Below, in pieces: positions 22,700 through 35,312 of a stretch of DNA of 64,000 nt. Where the stretch lies: NCBI GenBank assembly GCA_024364735.1, contig JAGFNQ010009450.1, forward strand, positions 1 through 64,000, read 5' to 3'. The notes beneath the pieces were generated by a model that was given only the letters and a program-made list of their open reading frames with translations, did no database searches and was not told the origin of the DNA. This DNA is from Boesenbergia rotunda (lineage: Eukaryota > Streptophyta > Magnoliopsida > Zingiberales > Zingiberaceae). Every line of letters begins with the position of its first letter. The first letter of the stretch is position 1. Position numbers and translations under genes: made by a program.

Positions 22700-23700
22700 T
22701 TAAGTTTAATTTAAAAGATTGCTTGAGTTAAAGATGAACATAGTTGAATTTTTCAAATATTTATTTAAGTTGAGTTTTGAAAAGTTAAGTTATGTTTGAA
22801 TTTTTAAGAATTAAGTTAAGTATCAATTTTGAAAATTAAATTAAGGTTTTGAAATTAAGTTTCATTTTGGAAAAAATAAGTTTCATTAAGTTCAATTATG
22901 AAAATGAAAGTTAAGGTTGATTTAAAAAAAATAAGTTAGATTTTGAAAATATTAAGTTAAATTTATTTTTGGAAAAAAAATTAAGTTAAATTTATTTTGA
23001 AAGACTAAGATAAATTTTTTTAAAAAAAATTAAGTCAAATTTATTTTTGAAAAATTATGTTTTTATTAAGTTGAATTTCTTTTTGAAAAAATTAAGTTAA
23101 ATTTTTTTAAAAAAATTAGGTTAAATTTATTTTGAAAACTTAAGTTAAATTTATTTTTTACAAAATAAGTTAAATTTCTTTTTAAAAAATTAAGTTAAAT
23201 TTCTTTTTAAAAAATTAAGTTAAATTTCTTTTTAAAAAACTAAGTTAAATTTGGTTTTTAAAAATTAAGTTAAATTTATTTTTGATAAAATTATGTTAAA
23301 TTTATTTTGAAAAATTATGTTAAATTTTTTTTAAAAAATTAAATTAAATTTGTTTTTGAAAAATTAAGTTAAGTTTGTTTTTGAAAAAATTAAGTTAAAT
23401 TTGTTTTTGAAAAAATTAAGTTAAATTTATTTTTCAAAAAATTAAGTTAATTTTGTTTTTGAAAAATTAAATTTATTTTTAAAAAATTAAGTAAATTTTA
23501 TTTTGTAAAAATTAAGTTAAATTTGTTTTTGAAAAATTAAGTTAAATTTGTTATTTAAGAAAATTATGTTAAATTTATTTTTGAAAAACAAAAATTAAGT
23601 TAAATTTATTTTTGAAAAACAAAAATTATGTTAAATTTATTTTTGAAAGAAGGTTAAATTGCCTTTTTTTAAAGATTAAGTTAAGAATGTTATGTTAGAA
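22700..23700. repeat. AT-rich tandem array (AAGTTAAATTTATTTTTGAAAAATT type)
   Basis: Roughly 35 imperfect units of 22-30 bp built on AAGTTAAATTT plus a T-run and GAAAAA. Unit length drifts through homopolymer slippage. It lies inside element I in the position where element E has its own repeats of a different wording. Confidence 0.85.
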
Positions 23701-23859
23701 TTTTAATAAGGTTAAAATTTTAAATTTGGTTAATAATTTAAAACTAAAAGTAATTAGGTTTGTTGAGTTGGTTTGGTTGAATTAATCATTTTAGGTCTTA
23801 AATATCTCACCTATTTTTAAGTGTCAAAATAGGGAAATCTTATCTGTTTTATGAGATGT

Positions 23860-24350
23860 GTTATATTTTATATTTAAATTTGAGTTAAATCTAAAATTTG
23901 ATTGAACCTTGAGTTATATTTTATATTTAAATTTGAGTTAAGTCTAAAATTTGATTGAACCTTGAGTTAGATTCAAGTTTAATTAGTAGTAATTAAAAAT
24001 TACATTTCAATAATCGACTTCCATGTCTTGGCAAGACACAAAGGTCTTCTTGAGTATCGGAATAATGACCCTTTTCTTGGCAAAGTCTTTTTAAAAAAAT
24101 TATATTTTTAATTTACTATTTGAGAAACCATGGTCTAACTAGTTGAGGATGTGGCGAGATAGCTTCGGCTTGTTCCACCGAACTAAAAAGATCAAATAGG
24201 GTACTCCATACCCTATTTGACTCCTTAGACAAGCTTCCTAATATACTATCAGCTTGCCCCACCCTAATACTTTGTGTAAGTTTTAATCAACTCTAGTTAT
24301 TAACTAACCATTTTTAGTCCTAAGCATGACAATTTGCAGAAAAAAATAAG
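23860..24350 (-). other. SIRE non-coding or gag-adjacent region shared with element E
   Basis: The stretch 24010-24110 (CTTGGCAAGACACAAAGGTC, then GACCC...TTGGCAAAGTC) matches 34130-34220 in element E. It contains no open frame of note. Confidence 0.55.
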
Positions 24351-24352
24351 CA

Positions 24353-25317
24353 TGTGTAAGTACCCCAGGTGAGTTTTGATGTGGTCAACCAAGTCAAGTT
24401 ATGTCATATTGTGTTACATCCCTGTGTATAAGTGTGCATGAGCTTAGGAGCGCAAGAAGTCTAGTGGAAGATGTAGCGGTCGAGAAGGATGACACAGGAA
24501 GGGAGCCGATGGGCTCAGTGCATTTGAGGGACGCAAAAGTCTATGGAAGAGTACACTAGTGAAGAGAGAAGGATGCGCGCGACGTCCGAGGGACGAGAAG
24601 TCGGGTAGAAACATGCTCAAGGAGAAGGCGGGAGGAGGGTTCAGGTGAGCCCAACTTGAGAAGGCCCGAGATAACCCAAGAAGACATGCTGGAGACTGGT
24701 AAGCAAAGAGCTGACCAAAAGTCACTCGGGCGCCCGTGAATGAGAGCCCCCCTATGCACTCAGGTGCCCCTGTTCCCGGGCTCCCAGTGCATACAAGCTC
24801 CCGAGATGTGAAATGTCATCCACAGCTAGTTGTTTGCAAACGTTACAAAGGGGATAACCTCTAAGCCACATGTCAGGCACCCTTAGGCTCTCGGGCGCAC
24901 ATATAGGGCCACGTCAACATTTGGATAAACTTGACTGGGGCTATAAATATGCCCCCAGAGCTTAATTCCATTCATTAATTCAGTTGTGCACAAATTGCTT
25001 TTAGTTTTCTTTGTTTCTTCTTGAGTCTAAGTGTGTAATAGGCTTGTCCACCCCAAGGAGTTATTCTGGAGAATCAAGCTATATTTTTGCCTTGTATTAG
25101 CAACCATCTTGGTTGCAAACTAAGTAACTATCTGTGTAAGTACCCCTGGTTGGTTTTGATGTGATCAACCGATTTAAGTTAGGTCCTAGTGTGTTTAAAC
25201 CATGTGTTTAAGTGTACAGGAACTTAGGAGTGCAGGATGTCGAACGAAATACGCAGCGGTCGAGAAGGATGACACGGAAAGGTATCCGACAGGCTTGATG
25301 CATCCGAGGGGCGCGGA
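24353..25317 (+). repeat. LTR Q: one 780-bp copy followed directly by a second, truncated copy
   Basis: The sequence starting TGTGTAAGTACCCC occurs at 24353 and again at 25133. The first unit has GGCGCC-type repeats at 24720-24900 and a TATAAATA box at 24942 inside a GGGGC/GCCCC inverted repeat, features of SIRE-like U3. No polypurine tract precedes it and no primer site follows, so it is either a tandem duplication or two abutting LTR pieces. The second copy is cut by Tekay D after 185 bases. Confidence 0.7.
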
Positions 25318-27705
25318 TGTAACGCCCGAAAAAATCTCAAAACTAATTTTAGAAATATCCTAGAATTTATGGATATTTTAATAGAATTTTTCCATGGACA
25401 AATAAGGCAAAAATGAATAAAAATAGAATGCGCAGTAAAAAGGCTTAAGTGGGGTTTGACCCCAAGACCTTTAGCATGAGAGGAGAATAGGCTTAGTAAA
25501 TACGATGGTTTGTTTTCATTAAAATAAAATAGAGGAAAAGATAAATAAGGTAAAGTTAGTTAAATTTTCCCATAAGTATAAAAGGGAAAACTTAAGGGTT
25601 TTTTAGATTTATTCTTTTCCTCACCTTCTCACCGCCGGCCCCTCTCTCTCGTGCGACCGTTCCTCTCCCTCTCCCGAGTCTCTCTCTCTCCCTCACTCAC
25701 GGCAAACCAAGGAGGAGGTCCAAGGGTCTTATGTTGGGTGATTCAAGAAGGAGGACATGTTAGGGGATCTTCTCAAGGAGTAGTTCTTCGTTAGAGCCTC
25801 TCTGAGACTCCAAGGATCTTCTCTCTCCCTAAACCCTACGCATTAGAGTTGTAAGAACAAGCGCAGGATGTAAGTACCCCTCACCTGCAGTATAAGTAGC
25901 TTCGTTCGTATGCCTAATCGTATTAGTTTTATCTATTTACAAGTTTATGCTCATATGTGTAGGCTAACTCCCTCTACAGACTTTAAGGGCACAAGTAGAT
26001 GGGTTGGACATGCTTCCCCCTTTAGTTTGGGGTTTAGACGCACCGTCGAGTGCCTAGGTAGTGTCCTTAAAAGAAAAGGAGAGTTTTAGGCATGCAAGGT
26101 GCTCGAGAAAATGTTAAGAAGCTCTAATATGAGTTTTAGTATGTTTATGAAATTAGCTACCCTTGCTTAATGTTTATGGACCCTAGTTCGTCCATTGGGT
26201 GGTCTCCTAGATCGCCCCTAGGCTCTAGATCGCCTAGTAGATGCAAGGTTAAAGAAAATAATATTTATGAAAGTATTTTACTTTTTATGGCATATGCTTG
26301 GACTCTAGTTCGTCCATGGGTGGGCTCCTAGATCGCCTCTAGGCCCCTAGATCGCCTAGTAGTACCCTAATGGGTTCGGGATTAGCTATCTCGGATCTAT
26401 TTAGGGATGCGCGCATTAGCAACACATTGCAGGGCCCACTGTAGCATGATTAGTATTTTCACTTACTATATGTTTAAGTTTCAAAAGTTCAGTAATAGCT
26501 TTAAGTGAAAATAGTTTTAAGATCATGCTTAATTCAGTTAGATTCTATGAATGTCATGTGAATTTAGTTATAAGAATATGATTTAGTACATGTGCTTAGT
26601 ATGATGAGTACGCCATGATATTTGTTTAGATTATATGTTTCAGTATGAATAAATGACAAGCATGATATGTTTTCTTACATGTGTTTCCAAAAGCATGATT
26701 TTTGAAATATGCATTGTTTTGTGAGTAGGATGGTACTTACTAAGCTTTATGCTTATAGTTTTATTTTTCCTGATACTGCAGATAAAGGCAAAGGAAAAAT
26801 AGAGTGGCGGAAGCGGCAGGGATGATGTGGAGTGTGTGATGGTGGAACATGGAATGAAAAGAACCTTGGGACTTGCATTATGAGGACGCATTATTAAGAA
26901 TGTTAAATGAATTAGTTTCTTTGACATGTTTATCATTTCCGCATCTTAAGTACCTTTGTCATGTTGTTAGCATCACTCTTGATATGAGCCTTGCGAGGAT
27001 TCTAGTATGAGATTATGTATCATGAGTTGATCTCATGCAGTTATGTCATGCCTAGCTTCTACATGTGATATGTTGAGTGATACATTTCAAGTGCATGTTA
27101 ACTAGTGGTAAAATGCATGGTCTAAGACTATAGAACCATTTCTGATATTATAGTGCTACTATTGATGCATCTAGACAAAAACAGTGCTTAGCTTTAGTAG
27201 CAAGTTGATACAAAGTTCATGTTTCTAATTTCATGCTTAGGGATGGTTGAAGTATGCCTTATTGTGATGAAAACATGTAGAATATGACCTATAATCATTG
27301 TATACCTGTTAGTAAGCTTAAATATGAGTTTATAGTGTTTTTGGTACGAAGTAGGTTGACCTTGGCACGTTTCTGGAATCTGAAATTTTAGATTTCAGAG
27401 CTGCCAGTCGACTGCGACAGCTACCAGTCGACTGGTCGAGGGAACAGAAACATTCCGGCGAGTGAATCCCAGGTGCAGTCGACTGCACCAGTCGACTGGC
27501 AAGATATTAGTCGACTTATGCCAGTGTAAAACAGAAAGTGTTGTAGGGATGTTGGTTACTGCTTCAGTCATGCAACGCTGAGGTTCGGGGATAAAAACTT
27601 GGCCAAGCTAATAAAATTAATATTTTTGTTTTATTTTGGCTGGCCAGCAGTAAAGTCAACGTAACGACCCTATAAGGTCAAGGTTAGTAAGAGAGGGTGG
27701 TTACA
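25318..27705 (+). repeat. 5' LTR of element D (2388 bp, or to 27864)
   Basis: Starts TGTAACGCCC. The GGGTGGTTACA block at 27695-27705 equals the outer end of the LTR of Tekay O (20484-20494), so the LTR probably ends at 27705. The primer site lies 162 bases further on, after a 159-bp stretch flanked by TTACAGAG repeats. Near 25576 AGTATAAAAGGG is a likely TATA box. CAGTCGACTG palindromes stand at 27400-27515. Confidence 0.8.
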
Positions 27706-27867
27706 GAGTCTCTTAATTCTGCTGTTTAAGTTATGAATTGTTAGTCAGTAAATAACAAAATTTTTAAATTCTCCCAGTTGGTTTAACATCCAGAAATCAG
27801 TAATCAGTCAGCCAGTTAGTAGCGATCCGCCTTAAAGCTTAGTACCAGAAGGCGGGTCATTACAGAG
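27706..27867 (+). repeat. 159-bp insert or duplication between LTR and primer site of D
   Basis: TTACAGAG occurs at 27701-27708 and 27860-27867. Removing one repeat and the DNA between them would place the primer site directly after the LTR end. The content has no coding potential. Confidence 0.6.
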
Positions 27868-27880
27868 TGGTATCAGAGCA
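27868..27880 (+). other. Primer-binding site of element D
   Basis: TGGTATCAGAGCA, initiator methionine tRNA type, as usual for chromoviruses. Confidence 0.9.
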
Positions 27881-28062
27881 AGTTCTATCTTTCCTCCACA
27901 CACACACATCCAGCATCGTACTTGCAGCTTCCAAGTAAGAGTACCTCTCACATTACTTATGTTTTCTTGCTTTTTCATTTCCTACTTAACTGAAGCATGT
28001 TTATAACTCATGACACTTTAATATAATTATAGTAAATTTGTATGTCCTCTGTTATTTAGATA

Positions 28063-29160
28063 ATGGCTAAAGGATGACCAACTAAAAGGGCACCAACTAC
28101 TGAGCCTCAACAGGAGGCAACTGACACAGTGACTCTACCTAATCTTGAGAAGATAGTGGCTCAGCTCCAGAGACAGATAGCTGGGCAGCAGCAAGAGATA
28201 GTCATTTTAAGGGCTAATCAGCAGACCACACCTACTGCTACGCCAGGACCAAATGTGGAAACCCCAATAGTGACAGAGGTTCAACCTAGAGCACCAATCC
28301 CACCAATAGCACCAGAAGCCCCAACAGTAGGGGCTAGAAGAGAAGCATATCTGGTTCAGTGGCAGAAACTCAAACCAGAGACCTTTTCAGGCACTAGTGA
28401 ACCGTGGGATGCACAAGCCTGGTTCAAACCCCTGGAGAGTACCATGGAGCTTCTGGACTGGCCAGAACATGAGAAAGTAAAGTGCGCCTCCTTCTGCCTA
28501 GCAGGAGATTCTAGAATGAGGTAGGAAAGGGTGAAGGCCAAGCGAGACATAAATCAGATGACATGGGCCAACTTCGAAGCTGAGTTCTTCGAAGAATTCT
28601 TTAATATGCGGGTTACTAACCGGCACTATGAGGAATTCACTTAATTTCGTCAAGGTAACCTATCAGTAGAGGAAGCCGTGAAGAGATTCAACAGACTGAC
28701 TCGCCTGTGCCCTGAACTGGTCAACATTGAACGAGAGCGAGTCAGGCTAATGCTCAAGATGCTAAGGCCAGAAATAGCATTGAATGTGGCTAGCGGTGTC
28801 CATAGGCCACAAACCTCAGAAGAACTAGTTAGCAGTGCTCGGATCACCGAGCACTACCTGAACAACATGCAACAGCAGAAGTCATTCATGACAGAAAGTA
28901 AAGGCCAAGACAGTTCATGAACTCATAAACCCCAGGGCCACAACTCTAGCTGGAAAGGAAAGAATCAAGACAAAAGAAAGCAGTGGAGCAATCCGAAAGG
29001 GGAGCCATCCAACAAGCAAGCCAAGTATCCCACTTGTCCCACATGTGGGAGACAACACCTAGGGGTCTGTTGCAAGGGCACCCGTGGGTGTTATAACTGT
29101 GGTCAAGAGGGACACATGGCCAAGCAGTGCCCCACCAAGAACAGTCTGCCTATTCCATAG
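28063..29160 (+). pseudogene. Element D gag
   Basis: ATG at 28063 is followed by a TGA at codon 5, then a long frame: coiled region LEKIVAQLQRQIAGQQQEIV, a proline-rich spacer, and the retrotransposon gag core around FSGTSEPWDAQAWFKPLEST and VEEAVKRFNRLTRLCPELV. A TAG near 28522, a TAA near 28642 and a TGA near 28918 interrupt the same frame. The zinc knuckle CYNCGQEGHMAKQC (about 29089-29130) is intact, preceded by another cysteine-rich CPTCGRQHLGVC. Most stops fit single C-to-T or G-to-A changes. Confidence 0.9.
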
Positions 29161-29339
29161 CCTACTCAGTATGGAGGCAAACCTACATAGCTACATCAGA
29201 TGCAGGCAGCACTGGATGGTCCCCATATCAGTCAGGGCAGATTAGAAGCTCTATCAGTCACTACCAATGCACGGATCTTCTCACTGACCAGAGAGGATGT
29301 AGCGAATACCTCGACAGTTGTGACAGGTCAGATATATAT

Positions 29340-30720
29340 TTTATAGCAAAATGCAACTGTCTTATTCGATACTGGGCAACCCATTCTTCATATCCAGGGT
29401 GTTCGTAGAGAAGTTAGCTATACCTCCAGATATACTCAGTGGCCAGTTCTTAACCACCCTACCTTCAGGAGAGATTATGGCATCCACGCACTGGCTCCGT
29501 GCAGTGCCAGTCAGTATAGCAGGCAGAGAGCTTTATGGTGATCTGATCGTGCTAGATATGAATGATTATGATGTCATTTTTGGAATGGACTTCCTAATCA
29601 AGTACGGTGCCTCCATAGAATGCCCTAAAAAGAAAGTCATATTCCAACCTGAAGTAGGAGTGAAGTTTGAATACATTGGAGAACCCAAGAGAAAGGCCAA
29701 GAAATTTCTCTCAGCTCTAAAAGCACAGAAACTGCTGGATTCAGGATGTACCGGATTTCTAGCATATGTAGTCAATACCGAACAAGAGAAGGACCAAAAG
29801 CTACAAGAGGTCCCAGTGGTATGTGACTACCCAACAGTCTTCCCTGACGAGTTACCAGGCTTAGCGCCAGATAAGGAGATAGAGTTTGAGATAGATCTCA
29901 TTCTAGGTACCAACCCCATTTCAAAAGCACCATACCGTATGGCTCCAGCAGAATTAAGAGAACTTCAGGAGCAACTACAGGAGCTGCTCGACAAGGGCTT
30001 CATACACCCTAGTCATTCACCTTGGGGAGCTCCCGTATTAGTCGTGAAGAAGAAAGACAGGTCCATGCACTTGTGTATAGATTACCGGGCCTGACCCAAG
30101 TCACCATCAAGAACAAGTATCCCTTGCCAAGAATTGACGACTTGTTCGATCAGCTAAAGGGAGCAGCAGTGTTCTCAAAAATAGACTTGAGATTGGGATA
30201 TCACCAGATGAAAGTTAAGGAAGGTGACATCCCCAAGACAGCTTTCAGAACAAGATACGGACACTATGAGTTTGTAGTTATGCCTTTTGGCGTAACGAAC
30301 GCTCCAGTGACTTTCATGGACCTTATGAACAAAGTGTTCCGAGAATATTTAGATAAGTTTGTTATCGTCTTCATCGATGACATTCTGATATATTCCAGGA
30401 CTCTAAAGGAAGATGCAGAACACCTGAATACAGTATTAGAAATTCTTCAGCGGAGCCAACTCTATGCGAAATTCTCCAAGTGTGAGTTTTGGCTCGATCA
30501 GGTGCCTTTTCTGGGTCACATCATCTCCAAAGATGGTGTGATGGTAGACCCCAGCAAAATAGAAGCAGTAAGTAACTGGGTTAGACCGAAGAATGCCAGT
30601 GAGATCAGAAGTTTTCTGGGTCTAGCCGGTTACTACAGGAAGTTTGTAGAGGATTTCTCCAGAATAGCATCCCCACTGACAGCTCTTACCAGAAAGAACA
30701 GAAAGTTTCAGTGGACAGAG
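29340..30720 (+). pseudogene. Element D protease and reverse transcriptase
   Basis: The protease DTG is encoded at 29368-29376; one or more small deletions right after it shift the frame into 29351-30094, which carries the rest of protease, the GMDFLIKYGASIECPKKKV strand, the linker and the start of RT (FPDELPGLAP, EIDLILGTNPISKAPYRMAP). A second frameshift near 30085 leads to 30094-30720 with IKNKYPLPRIDDLFDQL, the catalytic FIDDILIYS and the FLGHIISKDG region. RT is thus complete in motifs but split in two frames and cut by E after RKNRKFQWTE. Confidence 0.9.
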
Positions 30721-32190
30721 TGTAGGACCGGTGTCGTCGATAGAGGGGGGGGGTGAATATCGACCATGAAAATCTTCTCACGGAAACTTGTAAACTTTCG
30801 ATCAGAGCGTTAGTGCAGCGGAAAATAAACAGAAAGAATAAAAGCAATACAACGGACACGCGAGATTTATTTACTTGGTTCCCGACCCCCCAGGGTCAGT
30901 ACGTCCAAGGCCTATGTACTCGGCGTGAGTCCACTATTGGTCTCCTTTTCGAAATTTTCGAAGGCAGAGAAAACCCATCTTACAGTTGATGATTACAAGA
31001 ACAACTATAGAAAATTAAATGCAGAATAAAAAGCAAACTGAATAGAACAAGGTTTGAAGCTCGGTCGATCTGAACCTCCAAAGTGTCGCGCACTTCCTCC
31101 TGGAGCCTCCCGGTCCTAGAGCCTTATCTCTAGCGTATTTTCGTCGGTCAGAATGATCAGAATCACTCTTGGAAGTTATGTCTGAAGCAGAGGGGTCGAA
31201 GCCCCTTTTATAAGCTTCATTCGGGAGCCTGTAATGATGGGGGCGCCCCTATAGACTTGGTCAAACTTTATCCCCGCGCCGAACTCATCGTAGCTGATAA
31301 AATCTCTGACCAGGGCGCCCTAGACCTCCCGGGCACCTGAATGAAAACTTATCTCTGTTTCGAACTTGAAACAGCAAATACAACTTTCAACATGGGCGCC
31401 CGTATTATCTCGGGCGCCTGAATGAAAGCCTATTCTGCTTTCTTCATGAAATTGCAACTTTTCTTCTTTGAGCCAGGCGCCCCTATTGATGGGGGCACCT
31501 GACTGCTGTTGGGCGCCTGGCTTCAAGGCATCCAGCTGCCATCTGTGTGATTTCCCTGCTTTGTCTTCCATTCTTGGTACTTGCAAGATACATGAACACA
31601 AAGCAAATATACACACAATATTAGCCTTAAGGACTTGGTTCTGACTTTAGATTTCCACGAAACCCTAGGTCGAACAAACGCAAGTTCCCACCCCTGAGAA
31701 TGCACCTTTCACCTACTCCTTTCCGGAGATGGTTGCCACCTAGTCTTTCTGGTGGACTTTTGCTTAGCTTCCGATACTCTCGGATCTCGAGACGTCTGAA
31801 CCCTGACCCGTCTCTACTTCTGTCCTTAGTCATCGCTCAGCTAAGTTGCTCAATCCCTCGGACCAAGACTTCGTGCCCAAACCTTAAGTCCAGGACTTCG
31901 GTGCCCAACCCTCGGCCAGGTCTTCTTGCCCAGTCCTCGACCAGGACTTAGTGCCCACCTTCCGAGCAGGTCTTCGGTGCCCAGCCCTTTGCCAAGACTT
32001 AGTGTTCAATCCATGATCAGGACTTAGTGCCCAATTCTTCGAACCAGGACTTATTGCCTAGGTTAATCTAGGACTTTGGTTACTCTTCTCTTAACTCCCC
32101 TTCTCTTGTTTAATGTATCACTGACTTAAGTATATTGTCAAACATTAAAATATTTAGAGGAGGATATCACTGATGCAACTTGCACCAATA
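30721..32190 (-). repeat. 3' LTR of element E (1470 bp)
   Basis: Plus strand begins TGTAGGACCGG, followed by the G-run that is the reverse of the SIRE LTR-end C-block, and ends GCACCAATA before the polypurine tract. U3 (right part) has hairpin units with CCTGGTC-gag-GACTGGG wording at 31850-32060, GGCGCC repeats at 31215-31520 and a minus-strand TATAAAAGG near 31205-31213 inside a GAAGC/GCTTC inverted repeat. Confidence 0.85.
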
Positions 32191-32204
32191 ATCTCCCCCT
32201 TTTT
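32191..32204 (-). other. Polypurine tract of element E
   Basis: Minus strand AAAAAGGGGGAGAT immediately before the LTR; identical in form to those of elements H, C and J. Confidence 0.88.
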
Positions 32205-35100
32205 GATGTTTGACAATATCTTAAGTTAGATTGGTTGAAGGGACTGATTTATACTCCTTGGGAAAAAAAGAAAAAGTTTTGAAAACCCATTTTTTTGATC
32301 TTTTGGGGAAAACTTCTAACTTCCACTCACTCTCCCCCTTTTTGAAAAACATTTTGATTATTTTGATCCTGTGGTAAGAGAGAAAAAAAATTTATTTCTA
32401 TCTTAAGGCGCATCTCTCTCCCTTTGTCATACATCAAAAAGAAACCAAAAATACTTGCGCCAACAATGAAAACATTTGGTTCTTTTGCAAATACTTGGTA
32501 TAAATTTTTGAAAGCATAGTATAAAATTAAGTACTTAAGTATTTTGAAAACTTTTCACTTAAACAATATTGCTTTAGAAAGATTTTCAACTAGTGCATTT
32601 TTTTGAGAAAATATAGTAATTTTGCATAACTTTTGAAAGAATACTAAGTGCTTTGAAAAGTACGAGTACTTTGAAAAATATTATGAGCTTTTGAAAAATG
32701 CAAGTACTTTGAAAAATGTTAAGAGCTTTTGGAAAATGCAAGTACTTTGAAAGATATTATGAATTTTTGAGAAGTATAATTTAACTCATATTTTGAATGA
32801 TATTTTCCTTGACTTGGTTTCTTCTCCAGTTTGACACAATCTTAGGAAACCTTGTTAACCACAAGAATATTTTTCTAAGTGTCCTGAAAAATACTCTAAA
32901 TTCAAGTAAGTACTAAAACAGAATTTTGATAAGCCAAAAAAAATGATAGGATTTTGAAAATATGTGTAAGTACATTTTTTAAAAATTCAAGTACTTTTGA
33001 AAGATCTTTATTTTTAAAATACAATATTTTACTTGACTTGGTCTATCTTCCAGTCTGACACAATCCTAGGAAACCTTGTTGACTACAAGGATATTTTCTT
33101 AAATGTCCTGGAAAATTTTTCAAATTCAAAAAAAACATTATTTCAAATTGATTAAGACAAGATAAATTTTTGAAAATAATAATAATTTTTTAAAGAGACA
33201 TTATTTAACTGATAGTATTTGAAAGGATACTTATGTTTTCATAAGGATTTGGAAATACTGTGCGTGAAAACATATCATCTTGAAATATTCAATAATTCTT
33301 TTCATTTGACCTCCCCTAAACTTGACCCAGTCCTAGGAAGCTTGTTGACCACAAGTAATCTTTCTTTGAGTCTTAAGGTTTGATTCAAATCAAAGGAATT
33401 ATCTAATAATTTCAAAATAATTTCCAAAAAAACTTGTCAAAAATTTTTCTTTTGACTTAGACTCCCCCTAAATTTGACACATCTTAGGAGTCCATATAGA
33501 TCATGAAGTGGACCTTCCTCTGTGTCTTTTAGGGTTTATCATAAATCAAATGAACAATACTTTTCAGGAAGATCAATATCAAAACCATAATTTGTAAAGA
33601 GTATAATTTTTTAAAGTATACGCTTTTTCGGAAACCCAAGTGATAGTAATTTAAAGCACAGTGTTTGAAAAGACTTTAAAAACATTTCAAAAAAGAACGA
33701 AAACACTCCCCTGCACTTGGCACCGTTTGACTCTATCTAAGTGCCTTAAGGAACTTTTGTGTTTTTCTAGGAGGCTTGTGTCTAGTTGTGTGAGTCAAAT
33801 AATTTTTGAAAATGCTATACTTTTTAAAAACATATAATATATATAATCAACCAGACAAGCATGAATTCCATAAAAACATTATTATGTTGAAGCACTATTT
33901 TGTAAATATATTTTTAGAAAAATATCCTAACAATTTTGAAAAATATTTCTCAATTTATTAGTCCTTAACTTCTCACCCATTCTAGATGTCTCAATACAGC
34001 AAGCATGATTGCCTTATGGGTGTATTGTGAGATGCTTGAATTATTTTTCTCATTATTAAATCTAAGATTTATTTGAAACTTGTGTTAGATTCAAATCTAA
34101 CAATAGTAAAGTGAATTTGATTTTCAATAATTGGCTTCCAGGTCTTGGCGAGGCACTAGGCCTTCTTTGGTCGTAGCCTTATTGGATCATCAACCCTTTC
34201 CTTGACAAAGCCTTTCATTGAAAATTCATCTTCAAATTACTCCTTGAAAGATTTTGGTCTAACTAGCTTGGATTTTGGATCGGTAGCTTCAACTAATTCC
34301 ACCAAAATGGCTTCCCTAACGTACTATCATCTCACCTCCACCCAATACTAGGTTGTTCAAGTTTCAATTATTCATTCCCTATAACCATTCTAATTTATGT
34401 ATAAAATTAAACGTGAATGACATGACATATATTTTAAGAAAATAGTAGATGCATGTCCATGGCATTAATGCATGATTCAAACAAGTCAAAAGACATTTTA
34501 ATTAAGTTTCTAAAAATGTATCAAATTCTCGATTTGATACATGTCGTGTGAACCCGCGAATATGCCAACCCACATTGACATATTTAATGTTATTAATTTT
34601 AATTATTACATTTTGGGTAAATTTTATTTTAGTTTGAGTTTAAGTTATTTAGAAATTAATTGAAATTAATTAATTAAGATTTAATTAAATTAATTAAGAA
34701 TTAATTTGTATTTGAATTAATTTGAATTAATTAAAGATTAAATTGAATTAATTTGAATTTGATTTAATTAAGATTTAAATAATTAGAATTAATTAGAATT
34801 TGATTTAATTAATATTTAATTTGAATTAATTAATATTTAATTTGAATTAATTAATATTTAATTGAATTAATTAATATTTAATTTGAATTAATTAAGATTT
34901 AATTTGAATTTGAATTAATTAAGATTTAATTTCAATTTGAATTAATTAAGATTTAATTTGAATTTGAATTAAGATTTAATTTGATGTAATTAAGTTTTAA
35001 TTAATTAATTAATTACGAATTAAATATTAAGAATTAGTTAATGTTAAATAGAGAATTAAATTAATGATTAAAAATTAATTTAAATTTAATTAGTGTTTTT
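32205..35100 (-). other. Non-coding interior of element E
   Basis: No supported gene. Four blocks near 32815, 33040, 33305 and 33460 repeat the order CTTGACTTGG, CAG-TTTGACACAATC, TTAGGAAACCTTGTT-ACCACAAG, an imperfect repeat of about 220 bp. Variants of GTACTTTGAAAAAT are scattered from 32560 to 33000. At 34620-35080 an AT-rich array of TTAATTAATTTGAATTAATT units forms many self-complementary stretches. The part 34000-34400 matches 23830-24300 in element I. Confidence 0.7.
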
Positions 35101-35312
35101 AAGATTTATCTTGATTTAGGTTTCAAAATTTCTGGGTTGGTTAAAAGTTGTGGGTTTAATTTCATCATTTTCATTATCTTGAAAATTTCTGACTCATCCA
35201 CTACTTCTTCCTTACTTATCTTTTCATGTTTTTCTAATAATTCAGGTTTATTTGAATCTTTGTAATTTTTATTAACTATGACCTTTATCTTAGATTATTC
35301 CATCTCCTCCTC

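Larger units (their letters stand above)
20495..24352 (-). mobile_element. Decayed SIRE-like element I (internal part)
   Basis: Minus-strand order is degraded leader/gag zone (24352-22520), protease (22489-22259), heavily broken integrase (about 22250-21300) and the start of RT (about 21050-20495). Its left side was cut by Tekay element O within RT and its right side by LTR Q. No own LTR is seen. Stops are very frequent, so it is among the oldest elements here. Confidence 0.82.
25318..30720 (+). mobile_element. Ty3/gypsy Tekay-type element D, 5' two-thirds
   Basis: 5' LTR, primer site, gag with zinc knuckle, protease and RT in gypsy order, then interruption by element E at 30721 within the RT-RNase H linker. 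The rest should lie right of E but is absent, most likely behind the N at 42074. The left flank GCGGA (25313-25317) would be its target-site copy. Confidence 0.88.

Noticed and set aside
31320..31951. Several frames of 60-98 codons on both strands
   Set aside because: All lie in the LTR of E and reflect its GGCGCC and CCAGGACTT repeats.
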